Shown here one piece after another: positions 19,815-29,999 of a stretch of 64,000 nt of DNA. The DNA is from Varibaculum cambriense DSM 15806 (lineage in GTDB: Bacteria > Actinomycetota > Actinomycetes > Actinomycetales > Actinomycetaceae). Each line of letters begins with the position of its first letter. The stretch's first letter is position 1. The notes below the pieces were generated by a model, which did no database searches, was not told where the DNA came from, and worked only from the letters and a program-made list of their open reading frames with translations. Both the position numbers and the translations under genes were made by a program. The stretch spans positions 372,001 through 436,000 of the forward strand of contig NZ_ATUF01000002.1 of NCBI RefSeq assembly GCF_000420065.1, in the 5' to 3' direction.

Positions 19815-20621
19815 TTAATGGGCGTGTACCGACTGCTCGACGTAGACCGCGGTCAGCACGGCAAACACATAGGCCTGTAGGAACGCAACAAAAATCTCGA
19901 AAGCGGTTACCGCGATTGCGGCCAGGAAGGTGACTAGCGATATTACCTTCAAACCTCCGGCGGCCGTAAGTAGGAAATAGTTGGAGGCCAAAATAGTCAG
20001 CGCTAACAGCATGTGTCCGGCGATCATGTTAGCTAAAAGCCGGACAAACAAAGTGAAGGGACGAACGATGAAGGTTGAGAAAAACTCGATGGGAGTCAGC
20101 AAAACATAGAGCACTTTAGGAACGTTCGGGATAAATAATGAGGATTTAAAGTAGCCCCCAAATCCCTGTGCCCGGATTCCCGCGATGATGAACAGAAACC
20201 AGACAAATATTGCCAGTAGGAGCGGAATGCCGGCCACGGCGCTACCCGCAATATTTAGCCCGGGGATCACTCCCCCGATATTCATAAAGAGGACGGTAAA
20301 GAAGATTGCGGTCACAAAACCGTTGTATTTCTTGGCGTATTCTTTACCCATCACTTGTTCAGAAATGTTGGTGCGGCAAAAATCCAGCAGGTATTCCATA
20401 GTAGATTGTGCCGCCCCGGGGACCATTTTGGCTCGGCGCGTGTATAGGATTGCGCAGATCAGGAAAGCCACTAGCAGCACTATCCGCACCAAGGTAATGC
20501 GGTTCATCTCGAAGGGGGTACCGGCAAAAGCTATTACGTCTGGAAAAAATTCGTCAATGGTAGGTGCCTCGAAACCGCCTTGCGGTATCAGGGTGGTTAG
20601 CCCACTAAGCATCAGTGACAC
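19815..20621 (-). CDS. atpB: ATP synthase Fo a subunit
   Basis: 268 residues with five to six membrane helices. The essential arginine is in the FVRLLANMIAGHMLL helix, which faces the c-ring. The C-terminal helix (FEIFVAFLQAYVFAVLTAVY) has the conserved glutamine. It is the first gene of the core atp operon after atpI. Confidence 0.96.
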   Translation of the reverse strand: MSLMLSGLTTLIPQGGFEAPTIDEFFPDVIAFAGTPFEMNRITLVRIVLLVAFLICAILYTRRAKMVPGAAQSTMEYLLDFCRTNISEQVMGKEYAKKYNGFVTAIFFTVLFMNIGGVIPGLNIAGSAVAGIPLLLAIFVWFLFIIAGIRAQGFGGYFKSSLFIPNVPKVLYVLLTPIEFFSTFIVRPFTLFVRLLANMIAGHMLLALTILASNYFLLTAAGGLKVISLVTFLAAIAVTAFEIFVAFLQAYVFAVLTAVYVEQSVHAH

Positions 20622-20777
20622 TATCTGTTCCCTTCATTTCTGCCAATCTGGCCGAAAACTGTGATCTGGACTCCATCTTAACGCTTAATTTCGGTCTCTG
20701 GAACGGACTCCCAAATATCTTTAAAATAACTTAGCATAGGACCTGCGTCCCCGGTAACTAGACGGGACTTTACTATA

Positions 20778-20783
20778 ATTATA
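20778..20783 (-). promoter_or_regulatory. Candidate -10 element ahead of atpB
   Basis: A perfect TATAAT on the minus strand in the 168-bp gap between atpI and atpB. No good -35 is at 17 bp, so this is a weak call for an internal atp promoter with a leader of about 150 nt. Confidence 0.3.
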
Positions 20784-20789
20784 CCTTGT

Positions 20790-21308
20790 CTAGACTTTTC
20801 CGATAGTAATTTTATTGGTTTTTGCTACCACCCGCGCCTCTCCGAGGGTGGTTAGTAAAATCGCGATTACTAACACCAGAAAAATAACTTTGCTATCCAC
20901 CTGCGGCAAAGGACGCAGTAGCGCTACCGCCACAATAACTATGACCAGTTTCACTAAATAGGCTCCAAAAACATAGCCGCCGGTGCGTAGAGGATCACGC
21001 AATACCAGCCGGTTAGCCCCGATCCCCACTGCCGCCACCACCCACATGATTACCATGGCAGCTAGTGCCCCTAATGCTCCTGGCCAAGAACGAAATATTC
21101 CTGCCACCGGTACGGCAACCAGGGTCATAATCGCCAATATCGCCACGACAACGCGGTTTCCTTTTCGAATAGCCATACGTGCCCCGTAGCGATCGGAAAC
21201 TGCACAGACTTCCGACCCCTGCGATTCCCGCCTGCTAGCGCCACTGCGCGCGGCGCTATCATCACTTCCTGGCGTTTCTGCGGAGAACCTCTCGGCGTCC
21301 TCGGTCAT
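20790..21308 (-). CDS. AtpI-like membrane protein
   Basis: 172 residues. A polar, probably disordered N-terminus (~50 residues) precedes four membrane helices (VVVAILAIMTLVAVPVAGIF, LGALAAMVIMWVVAAVGIG, LVKLVIVIVAVALLRPL, VIFLVLVIAILLTTLG). The position just before atpB is that of atpI (assembly factor for the c-ring or Mg2+ transport). Sequence similarity to AtpI is weak, so the name rests on position and topology. It overlaps wecA by 4 bp. Confidence 0.7.
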   Translation of the reverse strand: MTEDAERFSAETPGSDDSAARSGASRRESQGSEVCAVSDRYGARMAIRKGNRVVVAILAIMTLVAVPVAGIFRSWPGALGALAAMVIMWVVAAVGIGANRLVLRDPLRTGGYVFGAYLVKLVIVIVAVALLRPLPQVDSKVIFLVLVIAILLTTLGEARVVAKTNKITIGKV

Positions 21309-22450
21309 TGTTCCTCCTTTTCACGCGCGTGCCGGGGATAAGAATTGAAGCCCCTCGCATAATAGCTACGCAATCCCGGCAAGTAGGAAATGGTAACAAT
21401 CAGACAGGTTATCCCCCCTAGCAGCGCCAACATTAACTCCGCAACCCAGTCGAGCTTTAGCAGACAAACTGCCAGTACCGAGAAGTAAAACGCCCATAGG
21501 TACATCACCAACACCGCCCGGCGATGTGAATGCCCCATTTTCAGTAAGCGATGATGCAGATGCAGACGATCTGGTTTGAAAGGACTTTGGCCATTGGCCA
21601 AGCGACGAATCACCGCCATGATCATGTCAACAAAGGGCAGAGCCATCACCGCCAGCGGCAAAAGCAGCGGAATCGCTGCCGGCAGGAATTGCGAGGTACC
21701 TAGGGAAACTGGGTCTATTTGTCCGGTGACCACGATAAACATGCAGGAAATGGTGATTCCCAGCAACATCGATCCCGAGTCACCCATGAAAATAGTGGCG
21801 GGATGAAAGTTAGAGGCCAGGAAACCTAGGCAAACCCCCACGATTACGATTCCGATCATGGCAGCAAAAGAGGCGTAACTTTGGGCGTTGGTGAGGCGAA
21901 TCAATAGATAAGAATAGATAAAGAACGCTCCGGCTCCGATCAAAGTGATCCCGGCAGCCAAGCCATCGAGCCCGTCCACAAAGTTAACTGCATTAGTAGA
22001 AAACACTATGATCAGCACGGTTATCAGAATCGACATCTTGGTCGAAGGTATAGTCATGCCAAAGATGGGGAATGAAACCACTTGAATGCCCTGCCAAGCA
22101 ACCGCAGCTGCGATTAAGACCTGGCCAGAGAGCTTTGTCCACCAGTTTAAGTCGTAGATATCATCTACTACCCCTAGTAACGTGATCGCAATCGAACCAA
22201 AGATTAGTGCCCATACTTGGGGATCGGCGTAAAACTGGGAAAAATAAGGCATTTCCCGGGAAATCAAAAACGCCCCGATTAGTCCGCAAAGCATGGCTAC
22301 TCCGCCTAGTCGCGGAGTGGGAACCTGGTGAACATCACGCTCTCTTACGGGGGTCAAAACGTGAAGTGCCAGGGATATCCGGCGCACTATCGGGGTCACC
22401 AAGAAAGTAATCGCGCAGGCGATTACCCCAAGTAACAGATAGGCTTTCAC
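21305..22450 (-). CDS. wecA: Polyprenyl-phosphate GlcNAc-1-phosphate transferase (WecA/MraY family)
   Basis: 381 residues, about eleven membrane helices. The protein transfers GlcNAc-1-P from UDP-GlcNAc to a lipid carrier, starting the linkage unit of wall glycopolymers. Family motifs: DDIYDLNWWTKL, NAVNFVDGLDGLA (Asp-rich), FMGDSGSMLLG, and the cytoplasmic HLHHRLLKMGHSHRRAV loop. It lies between tsaC and atpI, the usual actinobacterial order. Confidence 0.92.
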   Translation of the reverse strand: MKAYLLLGVIACAITFLVTPIVRRISLALHVLTPVRERDVHQVPTPRLGGVAMLCGLIGAFLISREMPYFSQFYADPQVWALIFGSIAITLLGVVDDIYDLNWWTKLSGQVLIAAAVAWQGIQVVSFPIFGMTIPSTKMSILITVLIIVFSTNAVNFVDGLDGLAAGITLIGAGAFFIYSYLLIRLTNAQSYASFAAMIGIVIVGVCLGFLASNFHPATIFMGDSGSMLLGITISCMFIVVTGQIDPVSLGTSQFLPAAIPLLLPLAVMALPFVDMIMAVIRRLANGQSPFKPDRLHLHHRLLKMGHSHRRAVLVMYLWAFYFSVLAVCLLKLDWVAELMLALLGGITCLIVTISYLPGLRSYYARGFNSYPRHAREKEEQ

Positions 22451-22459
22451 GGTCTCTCC

Positions 22460-23083
22460 CTATTGTTTCGCCGCTTGCCCGGCCACCAGCTGTAGCTGCC
22501 GGGGCGGGATTGCCCCGCTACGCAGCACCGAGTATTCTGCTTCCTCTACCTTAACTATGGTGGAGGGTTCCCCAATCTGGCTACGTCCCGCGTCGAGGTA
22601 TTCGGCAACCTTATTTCCGAAATATTCTTGCGCTTGCGGCACCGTTTGCGCAGGCGGTAACCCATGCAGATTAGCTGAGGTTACTGCCAGTGGCCCGTTT
22701 TCCTGCAGTAATTGCAAAAGATCCCTTTGATCAGGCTGTCGTACCGCCACGGTTCCTCCCGTTACCCCCAGGTCAAGCGGTAAATCTTTTCGCGCCGGAA
22801 GCACCACAGTCAGAGCGCCTGGCCAGAATTTCTCCATAAACGCTCTGGCCAAAGGAGGAATTTCAGGCACCAATGCAGCCGCTTGCGAAATACTGCTCAC
22901 CAGCACCGGAGAGGGAAAATCTCGCCCCCTACCCTTAGCGGTAAGCAGCCGATCTACTGCAGAAGCTGAGAAAGGGTCTGCCGCGATCCCATAGACAGTA
23001 TCTGTCGGAACTACCAGTAGTTTTCCGGCCGCGATCAAGCTTTTTAGAGTGACGATATCTTGTTTACTTAGCGGAGTTCGCAT
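22460..23083 (-). CDS. tsaC: L-threonylcarbamoyladenylate synthase (Sua5/YciO/TsaC)
   Basis: 207 residues. The enzyme makes threonylcarbamoyl-AMP for the t6A modification of ANN-reading tRNAs. Conserved pieces are VPTDTVYGIAADPFS, AKGRGRDFP, FWPGALTVVLPA, VAVRQPD and the SAN motif in PLAVTSANLHG. The ATG at 23083 has a fair upstream region. It is 9 bp downstream of the next gene on the strand. Confidence 0.93.
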   Translation of the reverse strand: MRTPLSKQDIVTLKSLIAAGKLLVVPTDTVYGIAADPFSASAVDRLLTAKGRGRDFPSPVLVSSISQAAALVPEIPPLARAFMEKFWPGALTVVLPARKDLPLDLGVTGGTVAVRQPDQRDLLQLLQENGPLAVTSANLHGLPPAQTVPQAQEYFGNKVAEYLDAGRSQIGEPSTIVKVEEAEYSVLRSGAIPPRQLQLVAGQAAKQ

Positions 23084-23092
23084 ACTTGCATA

Positions 23093-23497
23093 TTAGCGTT
23101 TTCGGCTCTGTTTACGCCCATAGGTCACCACTGCACTTCCCACCCAAATGCAGAACAGTGAAAATCCAGTCAACCAAATATCGCGCTGGCCTCCGGTTTT
23201 GGCTAACTGCCTGGGGACAGCCGGGTCACTTATTTGCGGGGAAGGAGTATCCGTCTGCCCGGAAGGGGTAGCGGTAGGCTCACTAGATTTCGGGGAGGGC
23301 GCCGGTGTGGTTGGCTGCGCCCCGGCTGCAGGAGTTACTTCTTTAGAGGCAGCGTTAGGGGGACGATCAAGAGGGGCTTCCACATAGTGCAGAGTTGGTT
23401 GGGGGGACGGATCCTCAGCGAAGGCGGTAGCGGTGAAAAATATGGGTAGCAACGCTACGGCGGTTACTGTCACGACCGCGCGAAACCAAGCCACCAT
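23093..23497 (-). CDS. Small secreted Pro/Thr-rich protein with LAxTG sorting signal
   Basis: 134 residues. A signal peptide (MVAWFRAVVTVTAVALLPIF, cut near TAFAED) leads into an unstructured proline/threonine/serine-rich stalk. The C-terminus reads LAKTGG, then a hydrophobic helix (IWLTGFSLFCIWVGSAVVTY), then GRKQSRKR. That is a sortase substrate; LAxTG, rather than LPxTG, is the motif used by class E sortases of actinobacteria. No other domain is visible. It sits inside the prfA-prmC-tsaC-wecA run. Confidence 0.7.
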   Translation of the reverse strand: MVAWFRAVVTVTAVALLPIFFTATAFAEDPSPQPTLHYVEAPLDRPPNAASKEVTPAAGAQPTTPAPSPKSSEPTATPSGQTDTPSPQISDPAVPRQLAKTGGQRDIWLTGFSLFCIWVGSAVVTYGRKQSRKR

Positions 23498-23573
23498 TTC
23501 CGCCCCTTTTTGCTATCTTCCAGCCATTTTACCTTAACGTTAGCATCATTTAAGAGACAGGTTGACCCGATTT

Positions 23574-24428
23574 TTACTTCCGTGCCAATAAATAACGAGG
23601 ACGTCCATTGAGATCTTCTTGCGTCCTCATCTGATAAAATCCGATTTCACCAGCATATTCACGGAGCTTTTCCCCTTGAGTAGGGTCATGTTCCATCGCC
23701 AAAATTCCGTCTTTACTCAGCAACCGAAATGCTTGTTTCACGGTTTGCTTCGGGATATGGAGACCGTCTTCTCCCCCGCCCCAAAGTGCGAGCGGGGGAT
23801 CCTTTAGTGCTTCTGGTTGCGTAATTGTACCGGGCGGCACATAGGGCGGGTTACTAACTATCAGATCGAAACTGCCCACCTGCTCTTCCCAAAGGTCAGG
23901 TTCGGCAACATCTGCGCAACTCACGGTAATACGCTGCGCTAGATCTGGATAACGTTCCAGATTTTTCCGCGCGACCCCCAAGGCTTTTTCGCTGATCTCC
24001 ACCATAAAAACCTCAGCTGAAGGCAATTCGCGGGCAAGGGTAAGAGCAATGGCACCCGATCCGGCGCATAAATCCGCTGCTAACCTTGCTTTCCGCGCCC
24101 CCTGCGGGCGCAGGGCTAGTTCTACAAGATACTCGGTTTCCGGACGCACAATGAAAGCATCGGGACTAGAAAACAAGCGGAAGGAACCAAAAAACATCTC
24201 TTTTAATAGGTGCTGCAATGGCTCATGGGCGCAGCGCCGTTCTACAAGTTCCCGGAAAACCTGCGTTTGAGCGGGAGTCAAAACCTGGGGGGCAAACAAA
24301 AATTCGTTGGCTCCACAGGCGGCACAATATAGAGCCATAATTTCTCGCGCCGGCTCCATGTCAGCTGCCGCATAGTGCTGGTGCGCCCAGCTAAATGCCT
24401 GTTGGCGGGAGAAACCGGCCTCGCTCAT
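23574..24428 (-). CDS. prmC: Release factor glutamine methyltransferase
   Basis: 284 residues. The enzyme methylates the glutamine of the GGQ motif in RF1 and RF2. The SAM site is AADLCAGSGAIALTLA and the catalytic motif is SNPPYVP. The helical N-terminal domain contains PLQHLLKEMFFGSFR, and RPETEYLVELAL is the typical linker. It lies 19 bp downstream of prfA, its substrate gene. Confidence 0.95.
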   Translation of the reverse strand: MSEAGFSRQQAFSWAHQHYAAADMEPAREIMALYCAACGANEFLFAPQVLTPAQTQVFRELVERRCAHEPLQHLLKEMFFGSFRLFSSPDAFIVRPETEYLVELALRPQGARKARLAADLCAGSGAIALTLARELPSAEVFMVEISEKALGVARKNLERYPDLAQRITVSCADVAEPDLWEEQVGSFDLIVSNPPYVPPGTITQPEALKDPPLALWGGGEDGLHIPKQTVKQAFRLLSKDGILAMEHDPTQGEKLREYAGEIGFYQMRTQEDLNGRPRYLLARK

Positions 24429-24447
24429 CAGCTAATCCGCGCAGCGC

Positions 24448-25551
24448 CTATTTATCCGACTTTCCGGAAAGCTGCTCTAGCCGATGTTCCTCGTCAAGTT
24501 TGATGGCCGAGTCGATCACCGGTTCCAATTGCCCATCAAGAACTTGGTCGAGGTTGTAAGCCTTGTAACCGGTGCGGTGATCAGCAATCCGATTCTCCGG
24601 GAAGTTATAGGTACGGATACGTTCGGAGCGATCCACCGTACGTACCTGGGAATGACGCTGCTCTGCCGCCTCTGCTTCCCGTTTTGCATCTTGTTCTGCT
24701 TTTAAGCGTGCTCGTAATACCCGGAACGCGGCTTCGCGGTTTTGGATCTGTGACTTCTCGTTTTGCATACTCACCACGATTCCGGTGGGAATATGGGTGA
24801 GCCGCACCGCGGAATCGGTGGTATTAACCGACTGTCCACCCGGTCCGGAGGAGCGGAATACATCTACCCGCACCTCGTTGGGGTCGATCTCTATCTCCCC
24901 TGCGTCTTCTACCTCCGGCATCACGAGCACCCCGGCAGCAGAAGTGTGAATACGCCCCTGCGACTCGGTTACCGGTACTCGCTGCACCCGGTGCACTCCC
25001 CCCTCATATTTGAGGTGCGCCCAAACCCCGTCCTCAGGGGCCACGTTTCCTTTGGCTTTAATCGCGATCTGAGCATCTTTTATTCCCCCGAGGTCATTGA
25101 CGGTAGAGTCCAGAACCTGCAGGCTCCAGCCTTTGGCTTCGGCGTAACGTTCATACATGCGCAGCAAATCCCCAGCGAAGAGGGCGGACTCGTCCCCACC
25201 CGCACCTGCTTTAATCTCCATAATGACGTCACGAGCATCATCGGGATCACGGGGAGCCAACACTTTACGCAACTTATCTAGCGCCTGACTTTCTGCCTGC
25301 TCCATCTGGGGAATCTCGGCGGCAAAGTCCGGGTCTTCTTTAGCTAGCTCTTTTCCGGCCTGCAAATCTCCCTCGGCACTCTTCCAGGCCTCATAGGCTT
25401 TCGCTATCTGTGCTAGTTGGGTGTGCCGGCGACCGATCTTACGTGCCTTTTGCTGATCCTTTTGCACTTGCGGATCGCCCATCTTCATTTCCAGTTCAGT
25501 TTTTTCTGCGATTAGAGCCTTTACGGCTTCCTCGTCAATCGGCGATCCCAC
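24448..25551 (-). CDS. prfA: Peptide chain release factor 1
   Basis: 367 residues. It reads UAA and UAG stop codons. The codon-recognition tripeptide lies in [18 protein letters not shown] (PVT, the RF1 PxT type) and the catalytic GGQ lies in [16 protein letters not shown]. Length and domain order are normal. The usual neighbour upstream, rpmE, is displaced by about 4.6 kb of catabolic genes. Confidence 0.96.
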   Translation of the reverse strand: MGSPIDEEAVKALIAEKTELEMKMGDPQVQKDQQKARKIGRRHTQLAQIAKAYEAWKSAEGDLQAGKELAKEDPDFAAEIPQMEQAESQALDKLRKVLAPRDPDDARDVIMEIKAGAGGDESALFAGDLLRMYERYAEAKGWSLQVLDSTVNDLGGIKDAQIAIKAKGNVAPEDGVWAHLKYEGGVHRVQRVPVTESQGRIHTSAAGVLVMPEVEDAGEIEIDPNEVRVDVFRSSGPGGQSVNTTDSAVRLTHIPTGIVVSMQNEKSQIQNREAAFRVLRARLKAEQDAKREAEAAEQRHSQVRTVDRSERIRTYNFPENRIADHRTGYKAYNLDQVLDGQLEPVIDSAIKLDEEHRLEQLSGKSDK

Positions 25552-25708
25552 AGTTGCTCCTTATTAATCTTCGCGAACTGACTTCTACTCTACGTTGCCT
25601 ACGGGACGAACCAAAAAATGGATGTCCGGGATCTCTGGGAAAATAAATATAAATTTAGAAGAGTATGGGAATACAGTGAAATGATCTATTGCAACTATTT
25701 ACACCAAT

Positions 25709-25748
25709 AACGGGGGTGCAGTTACCCATACTGAACCGCACCCCCGTT
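25709..25748. terminator. Stem-loop after the polyol operon
   Basis: An 11-bp stem (AACGGGGGTGC / GCACCCCCGTT) with an 18-nt loop lies 13 bp beyond the stop of the kinase gene. There is no strong U-run on the leftward side, so activity is probable rather than certain. Confidence 0.55.
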
Positions 25749-25760
25749 TGACGCCGTACT

Positions 25761-27299
25761 CTAGCTTTCGGAAATATGGCGCGCTATTCGGCCACTTATC
25801 GGAGCTAGGGCTTCATATATTTCTAAATATCTCTGGTGGTAGAACTGATACTCGCTAGTTGCATCTGAGTTTGGTTCAATCGCATCCGCCATCTCAACCA
25901 TAGCTTTTGCTGCGCTCCCAATATCTTCATGCAATCCGGCACCAATTGACGCTAATATCGCACCACCCATCAGCGGCCCTTCTGTATTCTTCGGGAATAA
26001 CATTGGCACCCCAGTGACATCTGCATGCATCTGCATCCAGAATCGCGATTTCGTCGGTCCGCCAGAAACCACCACTTTTACCGGGTCGAAACCTTTATCC
26101 CGGAATGTGTCAAAAATAGTTTTTGTTCCATAACAAACCGACTCCAGAACAGCTCGGTATAAATGGGCTTCAGTATGCGAAAGAGTCAGCCCAGTGAACG
26201 CTCCCCGGGAATAGGGATTGGAAAACGGAGAACGATTTCCTTGGAAATGATCCAGTGCTACAACACCGTCACAGCCTATTGGAATCTTTTGAGCTTGTGC
26301 ATCCAAATACTTGTAAAGATCTCCGGATACGTTGCTGGAACTATGGGCATCAACCGTAAACCTATTGGTGAACCAATTATTTACTGAACCGGAAGAAATC
26401 TGTCCTGCTTCAACTGTGTAAAGACCAGGAATAATAGCATCATAATATGCTCCCCAAATCCCTTTGGCATAGATAGCTTGATCTGTTTGCCCCAGCATTA
26501 CGTGAGAAGAACCGGTAATTAGAGCCAAGGATCCTTCGTCAACGACCCCTAAACCGATTGCACCGACATGAGCATCGATACCTCCCATCGTGACTGGAAT
26601 TCCCGCAGGCAAACCGAGCTCTTCGGCAGCTGCGCTACTTAGCTCACCCACTACTTCGCCCATATTTAACACGTTCCTAGGTAGTTTTCCTAGGGCGTCG
26701 GGAATTCCCGCCTCTTCGTAGAGGCTAGTGGGCCAGCCTGACCAGTTTGAGTCGTAGAAGTATTTACAGGTAGCTGTGCAAATCGACATTGCCCACTCGC
26801 CTGTTAACTTGAAATTCATCCAGTCGATACAATCAACGAATACCTCTGCCTTTTTATATATATTGGGCTCATTTTCGGCCAGCCACATAAGCTTGGGCAC
26901 ACCCCACTCGGCAGATACCGTTTGCATTCCCGCGTATTTAAGAGCAGGATCCCCGGTACTGGTTAGTTTTTCAGCTTGTTTAGCAGCCCTAACATCCATC
27001 CACAGCAGGCAGGGACGAAGAGGATTCCCACTGCTATCGCAAGGGATTACCGTTGCAGAAGTCCCATCGACTGCAATTCCTGCGAAGGCGTCAGCTGGCA
27101 AGTTAAGCAGCAACTTTTCAATAGCAGTTATTAATCCATCCCACCAGTCTTGGGGATTTTGCTCAGCATGAGCGGGTTTAGGAGTGTAAGTCTCCACTGA
27201 AACAGATGCTGAATCAAGCATCTTGCCATCTGGAGTAACAGCAGCAACTCGTACTCCTCCAGTTCCAACATCGATACTCAGCAATAATTTATCAGCCAT
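25761..27299 (-). CDS. FGGY-family carbohydrate kinase
   Basis: 512 residues from the ATG at 27299 (MADKLLLSIDVGTGG), which has GGGG upstream; an earlier ATG at 27311 lacks a ribosome site. The N-terminal phosphate-binding loop is SIDVGTGGVRVAAV; the second FGGY domain has SGGPTKSRFWMQMHADVTG and GPLMGGAILA. The overall pattern resembles xylulokinase and ribulokinase, and the catalytic Asp is in GGIDAHVGAIGLG. The substrate is not resolved. It is the last gene of a four-gene operon. Confidence 0.85.
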   Translation of the reverse strand: MADKLLLSIDVGTGGVRVAAVTPDGKMLDSASVSVETYTPKPAHAEQNPQDWWDGLITAIEKLLLNLPADAFAGIAVDGTSATVIPCDSSGNPLRPCLLWMDVRAAKQAEKLTSTGDPALKYAGMQTVSAEWGVPKLMWLAENEPNIYKKAEVFVDCIDWMNFKLTGEWAMSICTATCKYFYDSNWSGWPTSLYEEAGIPDALGKLPRNVLNMGEVVGELSSAAAEELGLPAGIPVTMGGIDAHVGAIGLGVVDEGSLALITGSSHVMLGQTDQAIYAKGIWGAYYDAIIPGLYTVEAGQISSGSVNNWFTNRFTVDAHSSSNVSGDLYKYLDAQAQKIPIGCDGVVALDHFQGNRSPFSNPYSRGAFTGLTLSHTEAHLYRAVLESVCYGTKTIFDTFRDKGFDPVKVVVSGGPTKSRFWMQMHADVTGVPMLFPKNTEGPLMGGAILASIGAGLHEDIGSAAKAMVEMADAIEPNSDATSEYQFYHQRYLEIYEALAPISGRIARHISES

Positions 27300-27327
27300 T
27301 TTTAACCCCATTGTTAATAGATATTTC

Positions 27328-27969
27328 TTACTTACTTAGAACCGCTCTTGAACCAGACAAACCCAGGCGATTGGCTCCCGCATCAACCATTGCTGAAGCC
27401 GTTTCGGGATCTCGAATGCCTCCAGAGGCTTTAACTCCTATTTCGTCACTCACCGTCTCGCGCATTAGCTTCACAGCTTCTACGGATGCTCCCCCAGATT
27501 TATGAAATCCAGTAGAAGTTTTCACAAAATTAGCTCCAGATTTTTCTGCGCATTGACATGCTTTAACAATCTCTTCCTTGGTCAAACATGCAGATTCGAT
27601 GATTACCTTAAGTACCACGTTTTCGCCAATAGCATCCCGTACTGCTTTGATATCGGAGACAAGATAGTCCCAGTCATGCTCTTTAGCTTTTCCAACGTTA
27701 ATAACCATATCTATCTCGTCAGCACCATTTTCTACCGCTAGTCTTGCCTCGAGAGCTTTCACCTCACTTGCATGAGCACCACTCGGAAAACCGCACACGG
27801 CAGCCACCTTTAAAGACTTAGGAGTAGAAATAGGTAACATACTTGGTGAGACACATACCGAGTAAGTACCGAGTTCCACTGCTTCCTCAATTAGCTCTTT
27901 GACATCCTCGGATGTGGCTTCGGGAGCCAGCAGGGTGTGATCGATAATATTTGCAGATACTTTTGTCAT
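27328..27969 (-). CDS. deoC: Deoxyribose-phosphate aldolase
   Basis: 213 residues. The class I aldolase splits 2-deoxyribose-5-P into glyceraldehyde-3-P and acetaldehyde. The start [12 protein letters not shown] is typical; the Schiff-base lysine is in FVKTSTGF, the proton-relay Asp in EIDMVINVG and the second lysine in VKASGGIRD. All catalytic positions are present. It lies 3 bp after the SorC-type regulator and before the kinase. In this cluster its true substrate may differ from deoxyribose-5-P. Confidence 0.9.
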   Translation of the reverse strand: MTKVSANIIDHTLLAPEATSEDVKELIEEAVELGTYSVCVSPSMLPISTPKSLKVAAVCGFPSGAHASEVKALEARLAVENGADEIDMVINVGKAKEHDWDYLVSDIKAVRDAIGENVVLKVIIESACLTKEEIVKACQCAEKSGANFVKTSTGFHKSGGASVEAVKLMRETVSDEIGVKASGGIRDPETASAMVDAGANRLGLSGSRAVLSK

Positions 27970-27971
27970 GA

Positions 27972-28922
27972 TTACCTTTCTGCTAATACTTCCTTAGCTG
28001 TTTTTTCATCGGTAATTAAAGTGGTCATAAAGCCACCTTTTAGAGCAGCTCTGGTTATTGACGCTTTGTTTTCACCAACGGCTACCCCAATGGAATTTTT
28101 AATCCTTTTCAGTGTTTTTAAATCAACACCAATAGTTCTCGATTCCAACTCCGGACTCACTATTTCTCCGGCTCCGTTAATAAAACGGCCGAGAATATCA
28201 CCTACGCCACCATTTGCTCTTAAATAGCTAACATCTTGGCGGGTAATGCATCCAGATTCAACGAGTACCGAGTCGAACCTCAAAGCTCCCAGTGAAAAAA
28301 TCGCCACATCGACCTGACGTCCAATATCGAGCACACTTACTACTCCAGGATCTTCGCGAAGATCTTTTGCCAATGAAACTTTTGAAACAATTGCTGGACA
28401 AGGCAGCCCCTTAGCTTTACCACTTGCCTTTTGTGCGAAGCTCAAAATAGTTTCTTGGACAGATTGAGCTGAAGAGAGTGCAGCTACGCCCCCATTAAGT
28501 TGGACAATCATAGGATCTACTGCCCATCCTGATTCCAATGCTTTCGCCACCTTAGCGAGTGTGCGTCCCCAAGAGACTCCCACAAGCTGAGGCATAGGCT
28601 TAAGCCCAGCCAAGTACTTGGCACTTTCATTGGCTACTGCAGTAACAGTATCCTCTAGATTCAAACGATTCCGCACTACGATAGTTCGGGAAAGCGAAAA
28701 ACGATTGGTTATTTCTTTCTCAAGAGAACTGACCCGGACATAGGGATCAACGATTTCTATCGAAACATACCCTTCGTCATAGGCTTCTTGCAGTAGTCGC
28801 CGCACCGTCCACCGGGAACAGTTCAGCTCTTGTGCAACTTGGGAGGTGGTTTTCCTTTCTAAAAAATATAGTCTGGCCGCCCCCAAGACCTGTTCTCTGC
28901 GGTATTCACTGGGAAGCTTCAT
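27972..28922 (-). CDS. SorC/DeoR-family sugar-responsive regulator
   Basis: 316 residues. The N-terminal helix-turn-helix ([20 protein letters not shown], about residues 22-41) is followed by a sugar-phosphate-binding domain of the SorC type ([58 protein letters not shown]). The order HTH then SorC sensor fits a repressor released by a phosphorylated sugar. It lies within its own presumed target operon. Confidence 0.88.
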   Translation of the reverse strand: MKLPSEYRREQVLGAARLYFLERKTTSQVAQELNCSRWTVRRLLQEAYDEGYVSIEIVDPYVRVSSLEKEITNRFSLSRTIVVRNRLNLEDTVTAVANESAKYLAGLKPMPQLVGVSWGRTLAKVAKALESGWAVDPMIVQLNGGVAALSSAQSVQETILSFAQKASGKAKGLPCPAIVSKVSLAKDLREDPGVVSVLDIGRQVDVAIFSLGALRFDSVLVESGCITRQDVSYLRANGGVGDILGRFINGAGEIVSPELESRTIGVDLKTLKRIKNSIGVAVGENKASITRAALKGGFMTTLITDEKTAKEVLAER

Positions 28923-28927
28923 ATCAA

Positions 28928-29977
28928 CTATTGACGAGTCTTATCCGGCATGAAAATAACTTTAGAGCTATGAATTTCCCGGTTATACATACGTTTTATA
29001 GTTTCTGCTACAGCATCCAAGCCAAGCTCGTGGGTAATCATAAACTCCCATTTCAGGTCTCCGGAATTAAGTTTCTCTACCGCGGTTCTCCATTCATGGC
29101 CGGGGAACGGCGCAGAGAAAGAGTTCCATGACCCCATAATTGCCGCTTCTAAACGCATCAAACGTGCCCAGCTTGAATCCGAAATGGTGATATCAGCATT
29201 AGGAATACCAATCAAGACTAACTCTCCGTGACGAGCCAGTACAGATACTGCAAGATCAGGAACAACTCTGGCTCCGGAAGTCTCAATAATGACGTCAAAT
29301 CCACCGCCGATGTCTTCCAGATCCCCCCAGTCGCTAACTGCCTCATCGGCTCCGGCTTCCTTGGCTAACGGTATTTTCTCTTTTGTCACATCAATAGATA
29401 CAACTAGGGAAGCACCCATGATTCGTGCCCACTGAATTGCGAAAAGTCCAATGGGTCCGCCCCCGCCCGTTACCGCAACTCTTGACCCTACAGTGAGCTT
29501 AGTGCGAAGAATAGCATGCAGAGCGATAGCAGCTGGGTCCACCATAGCTGCAGCTCTCAAGTCCAGAGTATCGGGAACCTTCAATAACAAATCAGCCGGC
29601 CCGCATACGTATTCTGCGTAGGCTCCGTGTCGGCGCGATCCGTAATAATCATAGTTTTCACACAGCGAGAAGTGCCCCTGCTGACAAGGTCCGCAGTTAA
29701 AGCACGGCAGCATGGGAGGCACCGTCACATGATCGCCAGCCTTCACAGAAGTTACATCCTCGCCAACTTCTTCTACTACCGCCGAGAACTCGTGCCCGGT
29801 GATAAGTGGCAGTTTATGCGGTCCCTTTTTGTACATTCTGTCTAAATCAGATCCGCAAACTCCGCATGCAGCAATTTTGAGTAGCGCTTCCCCAGATCCA
29901 GGTTTCGGAACATCTACCTGTTCCAGCCTAATATCGTCAACCCCATACATAACCACTGCAGTCATTTTTACTGCCAT
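28928..29977 (-). CDS. Zinc-dependent polyol(-phosphate) dehydrogenase, GatD-like
   Basis: 349 residues, MDR superfamily. Catalytic zinc: CGVCGSDLDRMYK and GHEFSAVVEEVG. Structural zinc: four cysteines in PCFNCGPCQQGHFSLC. NAD(P) site: VTGGGGPIGLFAIQWA. Several stretches, such as GSRRHGAYAEYV and GSWNSFSAPFPGHEW, are close to galactitol-1-phosphate dehydrogenase. The natural substrate may be a polyol or polyol phosphate. First gene of the operon; promoter region lies at 29978-30065. Confidence 0.85.
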   Translation of the reverse strand: MAVKMTAVVMYGVDDIRLEQVDVPKPGSGEALLKIAACGVCGSDLDRMYKKGPHKLPLITGHEFSAVVEEVGEDVTSVKAGDHVTVPPMLPCFNCGPCQQGHFSLCENYDYYGSRRHGAYAEYVCGPADLLLKVPDTLDLRAAAMVDPAAIALHAILRTKLTVGSRVAVTGGGGPIGLFAIQWARIMGASLVVSIDVTKEKIPLAKEAGADEAVSDWGDLEDIGGGFDVIIETSGARVVPDLAVSVLARHGELVLIGIPNADITISDSSWARLMRLEAAIMGSWNSFSAPFPGHEWRTAVEKLNSGDLKWEFMITHELGLDAVAETIKRMYNREIHSSKVIFMPDKTRQ

Positions 29978-29999
29978 ATCTGCCTCCTATCAGTCTAAA

